Shown here in pieces: positions 16,563 through 26,204 of a stretch of 64,000 nt of DNA (position 1 is its first letter; each line of letters opens with the position of its first letter). A program made the position numbers and the translations under genes. The DNA is from Methanofollis aquaemaris (GTDB lineage Archaea; Halobacteriota; Methanomicrobia; Methanomicrobiales; Methanofollaceae): positions 1,090,561 through 1,154,560 of the forward strand of contig NZ_CP036172.1 in NCBI RefSeq assembly GCF_017357525.1. The letters run 5' to 3'. The notes under the pieces are model-generated. The model was given only the letters and a program-made list of their open reading frames with translations. It did no database searches and was not told the origin of the DNA.

Positions 16563-19500
16563 GCCCCGATGGCGCAGAGTTCTGCGGCATCGCTCATGTA
16601 CAGCCAGTAGCCGTTCATCGGTTCCATCGTCCGCATCTCACCGTGCCGTCCCTCGGCGCCGCGGATGATCGAGGTCTCGTATTCCTGTGCGCCGGCGTCG
16701 AAGCCGATGACGGTGGCCCAGCAGTTCTCGATCGACCTGAGGGTGTTGGCCGCGGGTTCGGCGATGGTGTCGGTGAACCCGATCGCGTTCCAGCCCTCGT
16801 CAAGGGTCTTCTCCGGCGGGGTCGCAATGCCGCCGGTGTCGAAGACGAGCGGGATATTGTAGGTGGAGTTGGCATAGATCCAGATCCCGTCGAGCGGTCT
16901 GAACGCTTCTTCAGAACTCATCGCCTCCCACCGTGCGGTCCCGTTGTACAGGAGCACTGAGTGGTCGGCGGTGTCCACCTCGTCGAAGACGGCGATGGTG
17001 TCGTGGCCGGGGGCGAGGGTCTTGGGGGTCGAGACAAAGTTCCAGCCGGGGAGGAGAGTGATCGAGGTCGGGGCGGGGTCGAAGTGGACCGCGACGCTCT
17101 CGCCTTCGAAGACCGTCACCGTCTCCTCAGCCTCAAGATATCCATCGAGACTCACGGTGACGAGGTGCTCGCCGACCGGGATGTTGGTGAGTGTGGTGTT
17201 CGTCTGCTCCCCGGTGTCTTCTCCGTCAAGGAAGATCCTGGCACCGTCCGGGGAGGAGGTGACCGCGATGCTTCCCGAGGGTTCGGCGAGGGTGAATTCG
17301 ACCGAGATGGTTTCGTTGTCGACGACGGTCACGGTCGTCGAGGCGTCCATGTACCCGGACTTCGTCACGGTGATGGTGTGTTCGCCGATGGCGATGTCTT
17401 CGAGGAGAGCATCTGTTGTCTCCCCGGTGTCCACATCGTCCAGGAAGATCGTGGCACCTTCAGGCGTCGAGGTGACGGCGATGCACCCGACCGCTTCCTC
17501 AAGGTCGAGGTGGGCGATCGCGGTCTCGTTCTCCATGATGGTGACATCGGTCGCCGCCTCGCGGTACCCCTCCATCTTCAGGGTGACGGTGTGGTCGCCG
17601 ACGGCGATCCCCTCGAGGGTGGTGTCGGTCGTCTCGCCGGTGTCGGCGCCGTCGATGAAGATCGAAGCGCCGTCGGGAGTCGAGGTGACGGCGAGGCTGC
17701 TGGTGAGGGTGGTCAGGGTCAGGTCGACGGTTGCGGTCTCGTCTTCGACGACGGTGACCGTCGCCGAGGCGTCGGCGTAGTCGTCCCTCTTCAGGGTGAC
17801 CACGTGCTCGCCGACCGGGATCTCCTCAAGGGTGGCGGGGGTCACGAGACCGGTGTCCTCACCGTCGAGGAAGATCGTCGCTCCCTCCGGCGTCGAAGTC
17901 ACCGCGATGCACCCTGTCGGGACCGGGTAGGTCATCACCAGGAAGGCAGCCGCCGCCTCCATGTAGTCGGCGCTGCTCCGGAACGCCGCAACATTCCCTT
18001 CAGCAGAAAGGAGCGAGGTGACGTCGCGTTCTGCCGCACCGATCTGGCTCTGCCCGGTGGAGTTCCAGGCGTCGGTCCACACCTCGTCGTTGAAGATGAG
18101 TTCGCCTTCGTTCGGGCCTGCGCCGGGTGCGAGGGCGACGAGGGTTGCGTTGAGGGCGTCGGCGGTGTCAATGGTGAAGGGAGCGTAGGCGGTCGCCTCG
18201 TCAGGGGTGGTCGCCTGGCCGCTGCCGCCGTACAGGAGGTCGAAACCCTCGTTGATGACGATGGTGTGCGGGGCGGTGACTCGATCGTCGTAGACCACCG
18301 CAAGCACCATCCCGCGTACCGAGACGTTCCCGCCGCCGGGGAAGGTGCTGGTGAGGACGGCGGCGTTCGCGTCCTTGTTGAAGGCGTCCTTCACATCATA
18401 GACGGTCATGCCGTACGGGTATGAACTGCCCCACAGCTTCTCGTCGGCGTAGAAGGCGGCCTTTTCAACGGCCACATCGTTGAAGGTCAGTTCCACTGCG
18501 TCGGGGAAGACCGGGCCTTTGTCCCAGGTGTAGGGGACGTAGAGTCGTGCGGCGGTGACGGTGGCGTTCTCGGGGATCGAAAGGTCGTCTGCCGTCCAGT
18601 TTGCGGTGTACGCCTTCCAATTGCTCTTGGCGCTCAGGTACGCACTGTCGCCCGAAGAGTACGCCAGGTCGCCGCGGACGGTGTAGGTCGCCGCAGTGGT
18701 GAGGTCGTCACCGTCGGTCCACCGCTTGCCGCGGTACCCGTTGTCGACGACGGTCTTCTCGATGGTGCGAATGTTGTTCTCTTCGTTCGATTCAGAGATC
18801 ACATCCTCCGCATCGGCGGTGACGGTGAACGTCGCCGGCTCCCCCGCCGCACGCACCGTCCCGTCGGTCCAGGTGAGAGTAACATTCGCACCCGCGGGGA
18901 GGCCGTCGGGCACGGCGACCGTGCCGATGACTCCGCTCACGTTGAATTCGGCCGCGAACGCACCGGCATCAGCGGTACCGATGTTCGTGATCTTTGTCGA
19001 GTAGGTGTTCTCGCCTGCAGAGAAGATCTCGTTCTTGTTGGGGGCGAGGGTCGAGATCGTCAGGTCGGGTGCGGCGGGTTCAGTGTATTCAACGACCAGA
19101 ACCTGCTGGAGAGCGGCCATGCCCCCGCTGGTCGTGCCCTGGACGGCAGCCTCGTTACCGGTCGCGTTGAGGAGGCCGGTGACGTCGAAGGTCTGTGCAG
19201 AGGCGGTGTTCAAAGTACCATGCCAGGCGTTCGTCGCCACGACGTTGCCGTTGAAAATCAGGTTGCCTTCATCGGGTCCGGCGCTGCCCACGAAACTGTA
19301 CAGCGTGGCGCTCCGGACGCCGGCGGGGTCGATCTCCATGCCGGTGAAGGGTGCGTAGGCGGTCGCTTCTTCCATGGTCGTGCCGTAGCCGGACTCGGAA
19401 TACCCGAGTTCGTCGCACTCCTCGTTGATGAAGATCTGTTTCCTGGTGGCGGTCGGGTCACTGTAGATCACCGCAAGAGTGCTCGGGTACAGGGCGTTCT

Positions 19501-22500
19501 TGTTGCCGGTGTTCGGCATCGTGACGAGGATGTTGTCACCATCTCTGACTAAGAAACTCGTGACGTTGACAACGTAGAGGCCGTATTCGTAGTCGGCAAA
19601 GGCGCCGAAGTTGCTCTTGTCCATGTACGGCGTGCCGAGCGCGAGGGTGTTGTCGTTGAAGGTTGCCGTCAGGTTCGGCAGTCCGCCGGGGGTCTGGTCC
19701 CAGTTGTACGAGACGTACAGCCAGGCCTTCTCGACGGTGGCGCCGTCGGGGACGGGCAGGTCACCGGCGGTCCAGGTCTCCGTCCGGTCGGTCCAGCCGA
19801 CCGATTTATAGGCGGACTCGGGCTGGGTGGAGGAGACGATGTCACCGCGGAGGTCGTAGGTGTGCTGCGTCGTGATGTTGCTGCCCCCCTCCCAGTACAG
19901 CCCTTTGCCCTTGTACCCGTTGTAGCGCACATTCTTGACAGGGCTGGTCTTGTTGTTGTTGCTCTCGTCGGTCTCGACGATCAGGTTCTCCGGGTCGAGG
20001 ACGGCGGTGTAGGTGACGGTGCCGCCTTCGAGATCGCGGATCGTCGGGTCGATGAGAATTACATCGGTCTGCTCACCGCCCGACAGTGACGAAACGACCG
20101 TTGAGTTTATCGCAACCGTGCCGTTCGATACATCGCTCGCATACAGGGCCACCGTGATGTTGGAGGCGTCGGCGGGGCCGCTGTTCGTGACTTTCTGAAT
20201 CTTGACGGGGTTAGAGTCCTTTGCAAAGACCGCACTGGCGGGCACCGGGTTCACGATGCCGCCGATGATCAGGTCGACCCCCTGTGGCGCTTCACTGATG
20301 GAGATATAATTGTTCTTCACCTCGGAGTCGCTGCCGGCCGCGGTCGTGATGGTAAGATTGACCGAGTAGTTCCCTGCAGTTTCGTAGGTGTACTCGGGGT
20401 TCGGGTCTGTGCTGTCGATGGAACCGTCGTTCTCAAAGTCCCAGGCCCAGGACGTGGTGCTATTGGTTCCGATCGCACTGATGCCGTCGAGGACCAGGTT
20501 GACACCCCCCGGACCATCTAATTCGGTTCCTATAAGAGAGAAAGTGACAGTCTGCATCCCCGTATACGAAGATGTGTCAATCGTCACCGTTCTCCATTTA
20601 TTATCATTATACGCTTTCTGCCAGACGACATCGTCTCCGATGAACACTTTTACTGCAGAATAACCTCCACCCATCAACTCTTCTCCATAACAGTAAGAGA
20701 ATTTCAGCGAGTTGGCGTTGGTCAAGTCGACATCCTGCGATATGTTGGCAGCACCGCTCCCGATATAGCCGTCGGCTTCCATTTCAATGTTCGCCACGGA
20801 GTTCCTCATTCTTACTGTACCTAAACTCCTGGAGATGGTCCAACCGGATGAACCGGCCTCGAACCCCCCATTCACGATACGTTCCGAACTGCCACTGCTG
20901 CTGCTCTGGTCGGCGAACTGAACGGTTAAGGGTGCGATACCCGATGTCGGTGTTGCCGTGAAGGCGGCGAGCGGCGCGGTGGTGTTCGTTACGATAATGT
21001 AGCCCGTCTTGACTTCGTCGTCGGAACCGTGACTGTTGGCGGCGGTGAGTTTCACGGAGTAGACGCCGGGGGCCATAAAGGTGTAGGAGGGGTTCTGGAG
21101 CGTGCTGTCTTCAGTTCCGTCGTTGTCGAAGTCCCAGGCCCAGGAAACCGGATCGTAGGCAGACTGGTCGGTGAACTGGACGGTCAACGGAGCAGGGCCC
21201 GAGGGGGGCGTCGCGGTGAACGCAGCAAGTGGCGTGGTACCCGCAACTGTGATGTAATCTGCCTTCGTCTCATAATCAGATCCTGCTGCGTTTGTTGCCG
21301 TCAGATTCACCGCGTAAATGCCGGCCGATGTGTACGTATGTGATGGATTCTGCTCTGTACTGTCTACTATCCCATCATTGTCGAAGTCCCAGGCCCATGA
21401 CCTGGGTGAATTCACCGACTGGTCAGTGAAGGAAACAGTGAGGGGTGTATCTCCACGAACCGGTGTGGCGGTGAAGTTTGCTACCGGTACTACCGGGGTG
21501 GTGACGATGATGTAGTCTGTCTTCACAGTGGAATTGCTTCCACCTCCGTTAGAAACCGTGAGGTTGACCGTATAGGTGCCGGGCACATTGTAGGTGTGAG
21601 TGGGATGCTGGTCGTTACTGTCGATGATACCATCGTTATCGAAGTCCCAGGCCCAGAGCAGAGGTAAATTCGTAGACTCGTCCATGAAGTTGACGGTGAG
21701 CGGTGCGTCGCCGCAGGCTGGCGTTCCGCTGAATTCAGCAACAGGTACCGGCGCCGAAGTCGTGCCGACACGTGTATCCAGCATGTTGTTGCTTTCTTCT
21801 ATTTCATCAACCGCATTTTCGGGATCTACAACGACAGTCATCGTATAAGCGTATACAGTGCCGTCGGGTGTCCAGTGCAGATCCACACTCGTGCTGCCGC
21901 CGGCTGCAAGCCCGGACACGGTCTGCGTATCCACGAACTTCCTGTCCGCCATAAGAGAGACGTTAAATGCAGATGCATCAATATTACCGGAATTTCTAAC
22001 TGTTGCAGTCATGGTATTGACGGTGCCGGCGGTCACATACATCGGAGTGAGACTCAGCGGGACCAGGTCGACAGTATCATACTCTATTGTAAGGCCGTGC
22101 AGGACAACGGAACAGTAATTATCCCCTCCGCGTCCCACGTTAACGGTCTGGTTCTCGGCCACAAGAGAATCTTTTACATTGTCCCACCTGATATAGTTGA
22201 AATACTCGCCGCTTGCCGAATCAGCAGCACCTGAGAGTGAATTCCCGTTAAAATCCTCGTAGTTATATCCTGTAAGATGGGTTGAATAGAGACTTGCACT
22301 ATTCACTTCGTCGAGATCTATAGTACCATTGAAATACGTCGTTGAATTGTCTACTCCATATCCTACATAATCATCATAATGCATCCAGTCAAGACCTTCG
22401 GCAACCCAGTATTCTGCCCGGGATTTGCTTTCATTTTGCAATACGACGACAAGCGTACTGCCGTACTGCCTGCCGTCTCCTCCGGAGGTCGAATCGATTG

Positions 22501-22852
22501 TTGCAGTATTTGTTTCACCCGGGACGATGTAGTCTGTGACATTGTAGGGGATCCACGTTACACCCATATCGGAGGAATAACAAGATGGAGAAGCCGGGAA
22601 GGCATGTCCGTTGAATGTGGTGTAGATTGGGGGGGCCGCACACCATATCCCAACATAATACTTTGCAAAAATTACGGTGCCGTCTGGTACGTCAAAGTTA
22701 TTTGTACTATTTTTAGAGTACCAGTTTGCCGTGGAGTCCACATAGACTTCACCCCGCACGGTATCGTGCGCTATTACAGGTAAAGCTGCGGCAGTGCCGA
22801 CAAGCAGCAGGAGTACCAGCACCAGCAGCGCAGATTTCGTATACTGGCTCAT
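16559..22852 (-). CDS. Giant secreted protein with CARDB, PKD, DUF3344-like and PEGA domains, 2097 aa
   Basis: After a signal peptide (MSQYTKSALLVLVLLLLVGTAAALP) come a DUF3344-like domain, a CARDB domain, four PKD domains with WAWDFDNDG-type cores, a second CARDB, a DUF3344-like domain (from YKGKGLYWEGG), a third CARDB, another DUF3344-like domain (from YRGKRWTDGDD), four PEGA repeats (each like GCIAVTSTPEGATIFLDGEDTG) and a C-terminal LLPGWNFVSTPK region. The fourth PKD is split by an insertion. There is no C-terminal membrane helix, so it may be held by its coupled 370-aa neighbour. I chose the ATG at 22852: GAGGTG precedes it, and a 30-codon open frame stops two bases upstream. Function is probably adhesion or cell-surface structure. 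Confidence 0.88.
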   Translation of the reverse strand: MSQYTKSALLVLVLLLLVGTAAALPVIAHDTVRGEVYVDSTANWYSKNSTNNFDVPDGTVIFAKYYVGIWCAAPPIYTTFNGHAFPASPSCYSSDMGVTWIPYNVTDYIVPGETNTATIDSTSGGDGRQYGSTLVVVLQNESKSRAEYWVAEGLDWMHYDDYVGYGVDNSTTYFNGTIDLDEVNSASLYSTHLTGYNYEDFNGNSLSGAADSASGEYFNYIRWDNVKDSLVAENQTVNVGRGGDNYCSVVLHGLTIEYDTVDLVPLSLTPMYVTAGTVNTMTATVRNSGNIDASAFNVSLMADRKFVDTQTVSGLAAGGSTSVDLHWTPDGTVYAYTMTVVVDPENAVDEIEESNNMLDTRVGTTSAPVPVAEFSGTPACGDAPLTVNFMDESTNLPLLWAWDFDNDGIIDSNDQHPTHTYNVPGTYTVNLTVSNGGGSNSTVKTDYIIVTTPVVPVANFTATPVRGDTPLTVSFTDQSVNSPRSWAWDFDNDGIVDSTEQNPSHTYTSAGIYAVNLTATNAAGSDYETKADYITVAGTTPLAAFTATPPSGPAPLTVQFTDQSAYDPVSWAWDFDNDGTEDSTLQNPSYTFMAPGVYSVKLTAANSHGSDDEVKTGYIIVTNTTAPLAAFTATPTSGIAPLTVQFADQSSSSGSSERIVNGGFEAGSSGWTISRSLGTVRMRNSVANIEMEADGYIGSGAANISQDVDLTNANSLKFSYCYGEELMGGGYSAVKVFIGDDVVWQKAYNDNKWRTVTIDTSSYTGMQTVTFSLIGTELDGPGGVNLVLDGISAIGTNSTTSWAWDFENDGSIDSTDPNPEYTYETAGNYSVNLTITTAAGSDSEVKNNYISISEAPQGVDLIIGGIVNPVPASAVFAKDSNPVKIQKVTNSGPADASNITVALYASDVSNGTVAINSTVVSSLSGGEQTDVILIDPTIRDLEGGTVTYTAVLDPENLIVETDESNNNKTSPVKNVRYNGYKGKGLYWEGGSNITTQHTYDLRGDIVSSTQPESAYKSVGWTDRTETWTAGDLPVPDGATVEKAWLYVSYNWDQTPGGLPNLTATFNDNTLALGTPYMDKSNFGAFADYEYGLYVVNVTSFLVRDGDNILVTMPNTGNKNALYPSTLAVIYSDPTATRKQIFINEECDELGYSESGYGTTMEEATAYAPFTGMEIDPAGVRSATLYSFVGSAGPDEGNLIFNGNVVATNAWHGTLNTASAQTFDVTGLLNATGNEAAVQGTTSGGMAALQQVLVVEYTEPAAPDLTISTLAPNKNEIFSAGENTYSTKITNIGTADAGAFAAEFNVSGVIGTVAVPDGLPAGANVTLTWTDGTVRAAGEPATFTVTADAEDVISESNEENNIRTIEKTVVDNGYRGKRWTDGDDLTTAATYTVRGDLAYSSGDSAYLSAKSNWKAYTANWTADDLSIPENATVTAARLYVPYTWDKGPVFPDAVELTFNDVAVEKAAFYADEKLWGSSYPYGMTVYDVKDAFNKDANAAVLTSTFPGGGNVSVRGMVLAVVYDDRVTAPHTIVINEGFDLLYGGSGQATTPDEATAYAPFTIDTADALNATLVALAPGAGPNEGELIFNDEVWTDAWNSTGQSQIGAAERDVTSLLSAEGNVAAFRSSADYMEAAAAFLVMTYPVPTGCIAVTSTPEGATIFLDGEDTGLVTPATLEEIPVGEHVVTLKRDDYADASATVTVVEDETATVDLTLTTLTSSLAVTSTPDGASIFIDGADTGETTDTTLEGIAVGDHTVTLKMEGYREAATDVTIMENETAIAHLDLEEAVGCIAVTSTPEGATIFLDDVDTGETTDALLEDIAIGEHTITVTKSGYMDASTTVTVVDNETISVEFTLAEPSGSIAVTSSPDGARIFLDGEDTGEQTNTTLTNIPVGEHLVTVSLDGYLEAEETVTVFEGESVAVHFDPAPTSITLLPGWNFVSTPKTLAPGHDTIAVFDEVDTADHSVLLYNGTARWEAMSSEEAFRPLDGIWIYANSTYNIPLVFDTGGIATPPEKTLDEGWNAIGFTDTIAEPAANTLRSIENCWATVIGFDAGAQEYETSIIRGAEGRHGEMRTMEPMNGYWLYMSDAAELCAIGA
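20455..20885 (-). other. Domain inserted inside the fourth PKD repeat
   Basis: The PKD core is interrupted after FADQSSSSGSS and resumes at TSWAWDFENDG. The about 140-residue insert begins RIVNGGFEAGSSGW and ends LDGISAIGTN, a pattern seen in carbohydrate-binding-like beta-sandwich domains. Its DNA is visibly more AT-rich than the flanks. Confidence 0.65.
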
Positions 22853-22854
22853 GT

Positions 22855-22947
22855 TCAACACCTCAAAATGCAGGAACGCGGTACATTCGCGGGCGCAGCC
22901 ATGCAAAGCAGTGCAGCGATACAGAGAATCAGTAATTTTTGTCGCAT
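22855..22947 (-). CDS. Possible 30-aa secreted leader peptide
   Basis: An ATG at 22947 opens a 30-codon frame, MRQKLLILCIAALLCMAAPA then NVPRSCILRC, whose stop lies two bases before the ATG of the giant protein. It looks like a signal peptide with a very short tail. GGAG lies about 11 bases upstream. It could be a translated leader that couples to the giant gene, or a relic of an older gene. Too short to be sure. Confidence 0.35.
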   Translation of the reverse strand: MRQKLLILCIAALLCMAAPANVPRSCILRC

Positions 22948-23060
22948 ATTTTGCTCAACTCCATGATTGTGAAGATATCCGGCTCTTCCCACGACCCTGA
23001 TCAAAAGATGGAATGACGAGGAGGGACGGCTCGGTGTATAGAAGTGTAATTATTTGATCG

Positions 23061-23070
23061 CATATATACC
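23061..23070 (-). promoter_or_regulatory. TATA box upstream of the giant surface-protein operon
   Basis: GGTATATATG on the minus strand would start transcription near 23040, ahead of the 30-codon frame and the giant gene. Nothing else is evident in 23071-23349. Confidence 0.5.
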
Positions 23071-23349
23071 CGGATCGTTCACACTCGATCATATCTTTTT
23101 TATAGATCATCTGATCTCCGGCACACGAAACAAAAAATCGTATTCATGCCCGGTGAGGCGGACAGCCCCGCACCCGGCGCTCTATCCTGCAACCCGAAAG
23201 GAGAAGGCGGCCGTCGGCCGAATGCCCGCGCCGGCCAAAATATTAGGGAGGCGGACCTCAGGGATCAGACAATTCTCTCCGGAGCAGAGATCAAAACGAC
23301 ACACTGCGACGACCCGCACCGGCCCCCGTCACGCCCTGAGGGCGGCAAT

Positions 23350-23373
23350 TCGATCGGAAAAAAAGATATGAGA
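23350..23373 (-). terminator. Oligo-T terminator of the helicase operon
   Basis: Immediately after the helicase stop the minus strand carries a run of seven T (complement of 23358-23364). Confidence 0.5.
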
Positions 23374-25395
23374 TCAGGCGTCCTCTTTTCTGACCTCGGC
23401 ACAGTCGATCTCGGCCGCGATCTCGAGAGGATCGTCGATCTTCTTCACCAGGTGGCGCACCAGCAGCAACCGCTCGACCCCGATGAAATGCCTGGCCATC
23501 ACCCCGGCAAGTTCGGAGAGCTCGATATGCCCCTGCTTGCGCTTGACCAACCGGTGCTTCTGGAGCATCTCAAGCACCGGCTCGGTGGTCCCGACCATCT
23601 GCTGCTCCATCCACCGCACCTCGGCCTCGTCGCCCTTGCAGACGACGGCATTCGCGGCAAACTCCTCCGAACTCCCCTCGACATCGTAGACCGGGGCCAC
23701 CTCCTCCATCTCGCCCTTGAGCAGAGCGATCGCCATCTCCTCCTCGGTCACCTTCGACGTCCTCGAGTACGAACCCCCCGGCTCGGCAAGGAGGACGATC
23801 CGCCCCCGGTCATGGAAATCCGGCCGCCCCGCCCGACCGAGCATCTGGTTGAACTCCTGGACCGTGAGCCACTTGATCCCCATCGCAAGAGCATCGAAGA
23901 CCACCTGGGACGCCGGGAAGTCCACCCCCGCGGCAAGAGCGGCGGTCGTCACCACGCAGGCGATCTTCTGCGACCCGAAGAGCTCCTCGACATGCCGACG
24001 CTCCTTTGCGGTGAGCCCCGAGTGGTACGGGCGGGCCGTGTTCGCCCCGATGGCATCGGCGAGCGTGTGACACCTCGCCCTGGAGTTGGTGAAGACGATC
24101 GTCTGCCCCTGGTAGCCCTTCGACGACCGCCTGGCAAACTCCTCCCTCACCATCGACTTGATGAACTGCACCTTCTTCTTCTTCTCGCAGAAGATGAGGT
24201 GGCGGTCGAGCGGCACCGGCCTGCTGTCGTACCGGATCAATTTTGCATTGAGTTTTCCGGCCAGCACATTCGGCAACCCGATCGTCGCCGAAAGATAAAG
24301 GAACTGGGCCTTCGGAGACGTCTTCTTGATCCTGGCGATCAGCCCGTCGAGACGATGACCCCGCTCGGGCTCCTCCAGGTTCTGGACCTCGTCGATGACC
24401 ACCGTCCCGACATCTTTGAGTTGCCGGCCGTTGCGGAAGATCGTGTCGACCCCCTCGTAGGTCCCGACGATGATCTGCGCCCGCGTGTTCCGCTCGCCCA
24501 CCGGCCTCGTCTCAGGCAGGTTGAGCCGACTCGTTCCCGTCTGGAGCGAGACCGAGGCCAGATCCTTGTACCGTTCCCTGAACCTGAAGTACTTCTGGTT
24601 GGCAAGGGCCACGAGCGGGACCAGGAAGAGCAGACGCCCGCCCTTTTCGAGCAGGTTCTTCATCCCCGCCATCTCCCCGACAAACGTCTTGCCGCTCGCC
24701 GTCGCCGAGACGACCAGGAGATCCTTCCCTTCGAGGAGCCCGCCATTGACCGCGAGCTGCTGCACCGGCGTAAGATACTCCACCCCCGACGCCTTCGCAA
24801 ACGCCGGCGGCACCGGAACCTGGGTGATATGGCGGGTCGTGATCGGCTTGACCGCCTCCATCCGGTCGAAGAGCGTCTGGGACGGATCCCGCTGTTCGGG
24901 CTGGAGCAGCCCGAGCACCCGGTCGACGTCCTTGTACGACTCCAGCAGCGCCCTGATATGCTGGAACGAACGGTGCCCGAACTGCCCCAGGTACCCCATC
25001 TCCCGTCGCAGTTCGCGTTCCGCACAGTCCATGCAGACCCGCTCGCGCCCGTACTTCACCGCGTTCTTCTTGTTGAGCACCGTGACCCGGTCTTCGAGGA
25101 GACAGGTCCGGCAGAGCGGAGCCGACGACGTCGAGACCTGGAAATCACCGAGAAAAGCCATGAGCGCCGGGTCCGGCTTCGTGATCCAGATCTTCGAACT
25201 GCGGATGAGGTCGACGAGCTGTTTCGTCGGCACCTTCTGATAATTTCGCCGTCCCGGCTTTCGGGTCTTGAAATCGACCGGGCGATACCCCTTCGCCGTT
25301 GAAGTCAACCCGAAAACACCGGTATCGAGAACCTTCTTTCCATTATAGATGATCAGCCGGTATGACCCTCGTTGGGGGACGATGATGACCGTCAT
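23374..25395 (-). CDS. Archaeal superfamily II DEAD/DEAH helicase (COG1202-like)
   Basis: The 673-aa protein has an N-terminal region with a zinc-binding C-x2-C...C-x2-C set (Cys95, 98, 121, 124), then a helicase core with Walker A ATASGKT (231-237), DEVQ in motif II (335-338), SAT in motif III and QMLGRAGRPDF in motif VI. It is an ATP-driven Ski2-like DNA or RNA helicase. The family is archaeal and its exact job is unsettled. Its ATG overlaps the stop of the upstream regulator gene (ATGA), and this pairing appears to be a stable archaeal arrangement, hinting that the two work together. Confidence 0.88.
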   Translation of the reverse strand: MTVIIVPQRGSYRLIIYNGKKVLDTGVFGLTSTAKGYRPVDFKTRKPGRRNYQKVPTKQLVDLIRSSKIWITKPDPALMAFLGDFQVSTSSAPLCRTCLLEDRVTVLNKKNAVKYGRERVCMDCAERELRREMGYLGQFGHRSFQHIRALLESYKDVDRVLGLLQPEQRDPSQTLFDRMEAVKPITTRHITQVPVPPAFAKASGVEYLTPVQQLAVNGGLLEGKDLLVVSATASGKTFVGEMAGMKNLLEKGGRLLFLVPLVALANQKYFRFRERYKDLASVSLQTGTSRLNLPETRPVGERNTRAQIIVGTYEGVDTIFRNGRQLKDVGTVVIDEVQNLEEPERGHRLDGLIARIKKTSPKAQFLYLSATIGLPNVLAGKLNAKLIRYDSRPVPLDRHLIFCEKKKKVQFIKSMVREEFARRSSKGYQGQTIVFTNSRARCHTLADAIGANTARPYHSGLTAKERRHVEELFGSQKIACVVTTAALAAGVDFPASQVVFDALAMGIKWLTVQEFNQMLGRAGRPDFHDRGRIVLLAEPGGSYSRTSKVTEEEMAIALLKGEMEEVAPVYDVEGSSEEFAANAVVCKGDEAEVRWMEQQMVGTTEPVLEMLQKHRLVKRKQGHIELSELAGVMARHFIGVERLLLVRHLVKKIDDPLEIAAEIDCAEVRKEDA

Positions 25396-26204
25396 GGCAA
25401 AATGAGGTCGTGGATCACGTACGTGAGGCCGGCATTCTCAAGCCTCTTCAGGAAATCGGTAAACTCTTCGTCGACGATGAGAATCGCACACTCCACCCCG
25501 TGGAAGGCGGCCTCGATCACACCTTCCCGCGAGCCGAACGAGATGTCGGGCTTACGTCCGACACTTTTCATCACGACCGCGGCTTCGAGCCCGGCGATCC
25601 CCACCTGCTGGACGCCGGCGAGCACTCCCCGCACCCCGGCCAGGTCCATCTTCCTGGAACCGCCCCGCTCGATCCGCGGCACCTTGAGGACATGCACCGT
25701 TCCCTCGGCATGATCGATGAGCCCGGTGAGCCTCGCGACCCCGACGTCCTGCCCGGCCTCGGCGTCGGCGATCACCTCACCCATCGCACTCTGTTCGGTC
25801 TTCGAGGCGTAGAGCCAGCCGTCCTTCATGAAGACCCCGACCGCGTCGCCCTTGTGGAGAGGTTCGGCCGCGACCGCCGGCCAGACCCGCACCTTCTGGA
25901 TCACATCGCGGGTGACATGGCGGGCATAGTTCTCCAGCACCTCGGCATTGGCAAGCACCCACTCGATCCCCTCCTTGGTGACCTCGTAGCGACCCCTGCC
26001 ATAGGCCGAGACGAAGCCGTCGTCGGCAAGTTCTCGAATGTATTCGGAGACCGCCTGGGGCGTCACCCCCATCTTCTCAGCGACCTCCTGCTGCCTGACC
26101 GCCGGTTGATGCTCGGCGACCTCGACCAGAATCTGAAAACGCGTGATCTCCCGTTTGCTTCGGAGGAGTGAAGCCACCGGATCTTCACCGGCTGTCTTCG
26201 ACAT
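25392..26204 (-). CDS. Winged-helix transcriptional regulator (COG1497-like)
   Basis: The 270-aa protein has an N-terminal winged helix-turn-helix (about 20-85: ILVEVAEHQPAVRQQEVAEKMGVTPQAVSEYIRELADDGFV), then a long C-terminal domain with no cysteine cluster. It reads as an archaeal predicted regulator. The start is the ATG at 26204, inside the end of the upstream gene (20-base overlap). It overlaps the helicase start by four bases. The ligand and targets are unknown; a link to the helicase is inferred from coupling. Confidence 0.8.
   Translation of the reverse strand: MSKTAGEDPVASLLRSKREITRFQILVEVAEHQPAVRQQEVAEKMGVTPQAVSEYIRELADDGFVSAYGRGRYEVTKEGIEWVLANAEVLENYARHVTRDVIQKVRVWPAVAAEPLHKGDAVGVFMKDGWLYASKTEQSAMGEVIADAEAGQDVGVARLTGLIDHAEGTVHVLKVPRIERGGSRKMDLAGVRGVLAGVQQVGIAGLEAAVVMKSVGRKPDISFGSREGVIEAAFHGVECAILIVDEEFTDFLKRLENAGLTYVIHDLILP

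Noticed and set aside
23146-25302. 718-codon plus-strand open frame opposite the helicase
   Set aside because: Composition is Arg/Pro/His-rich with no motif, and the helicase on the other strand is certain.
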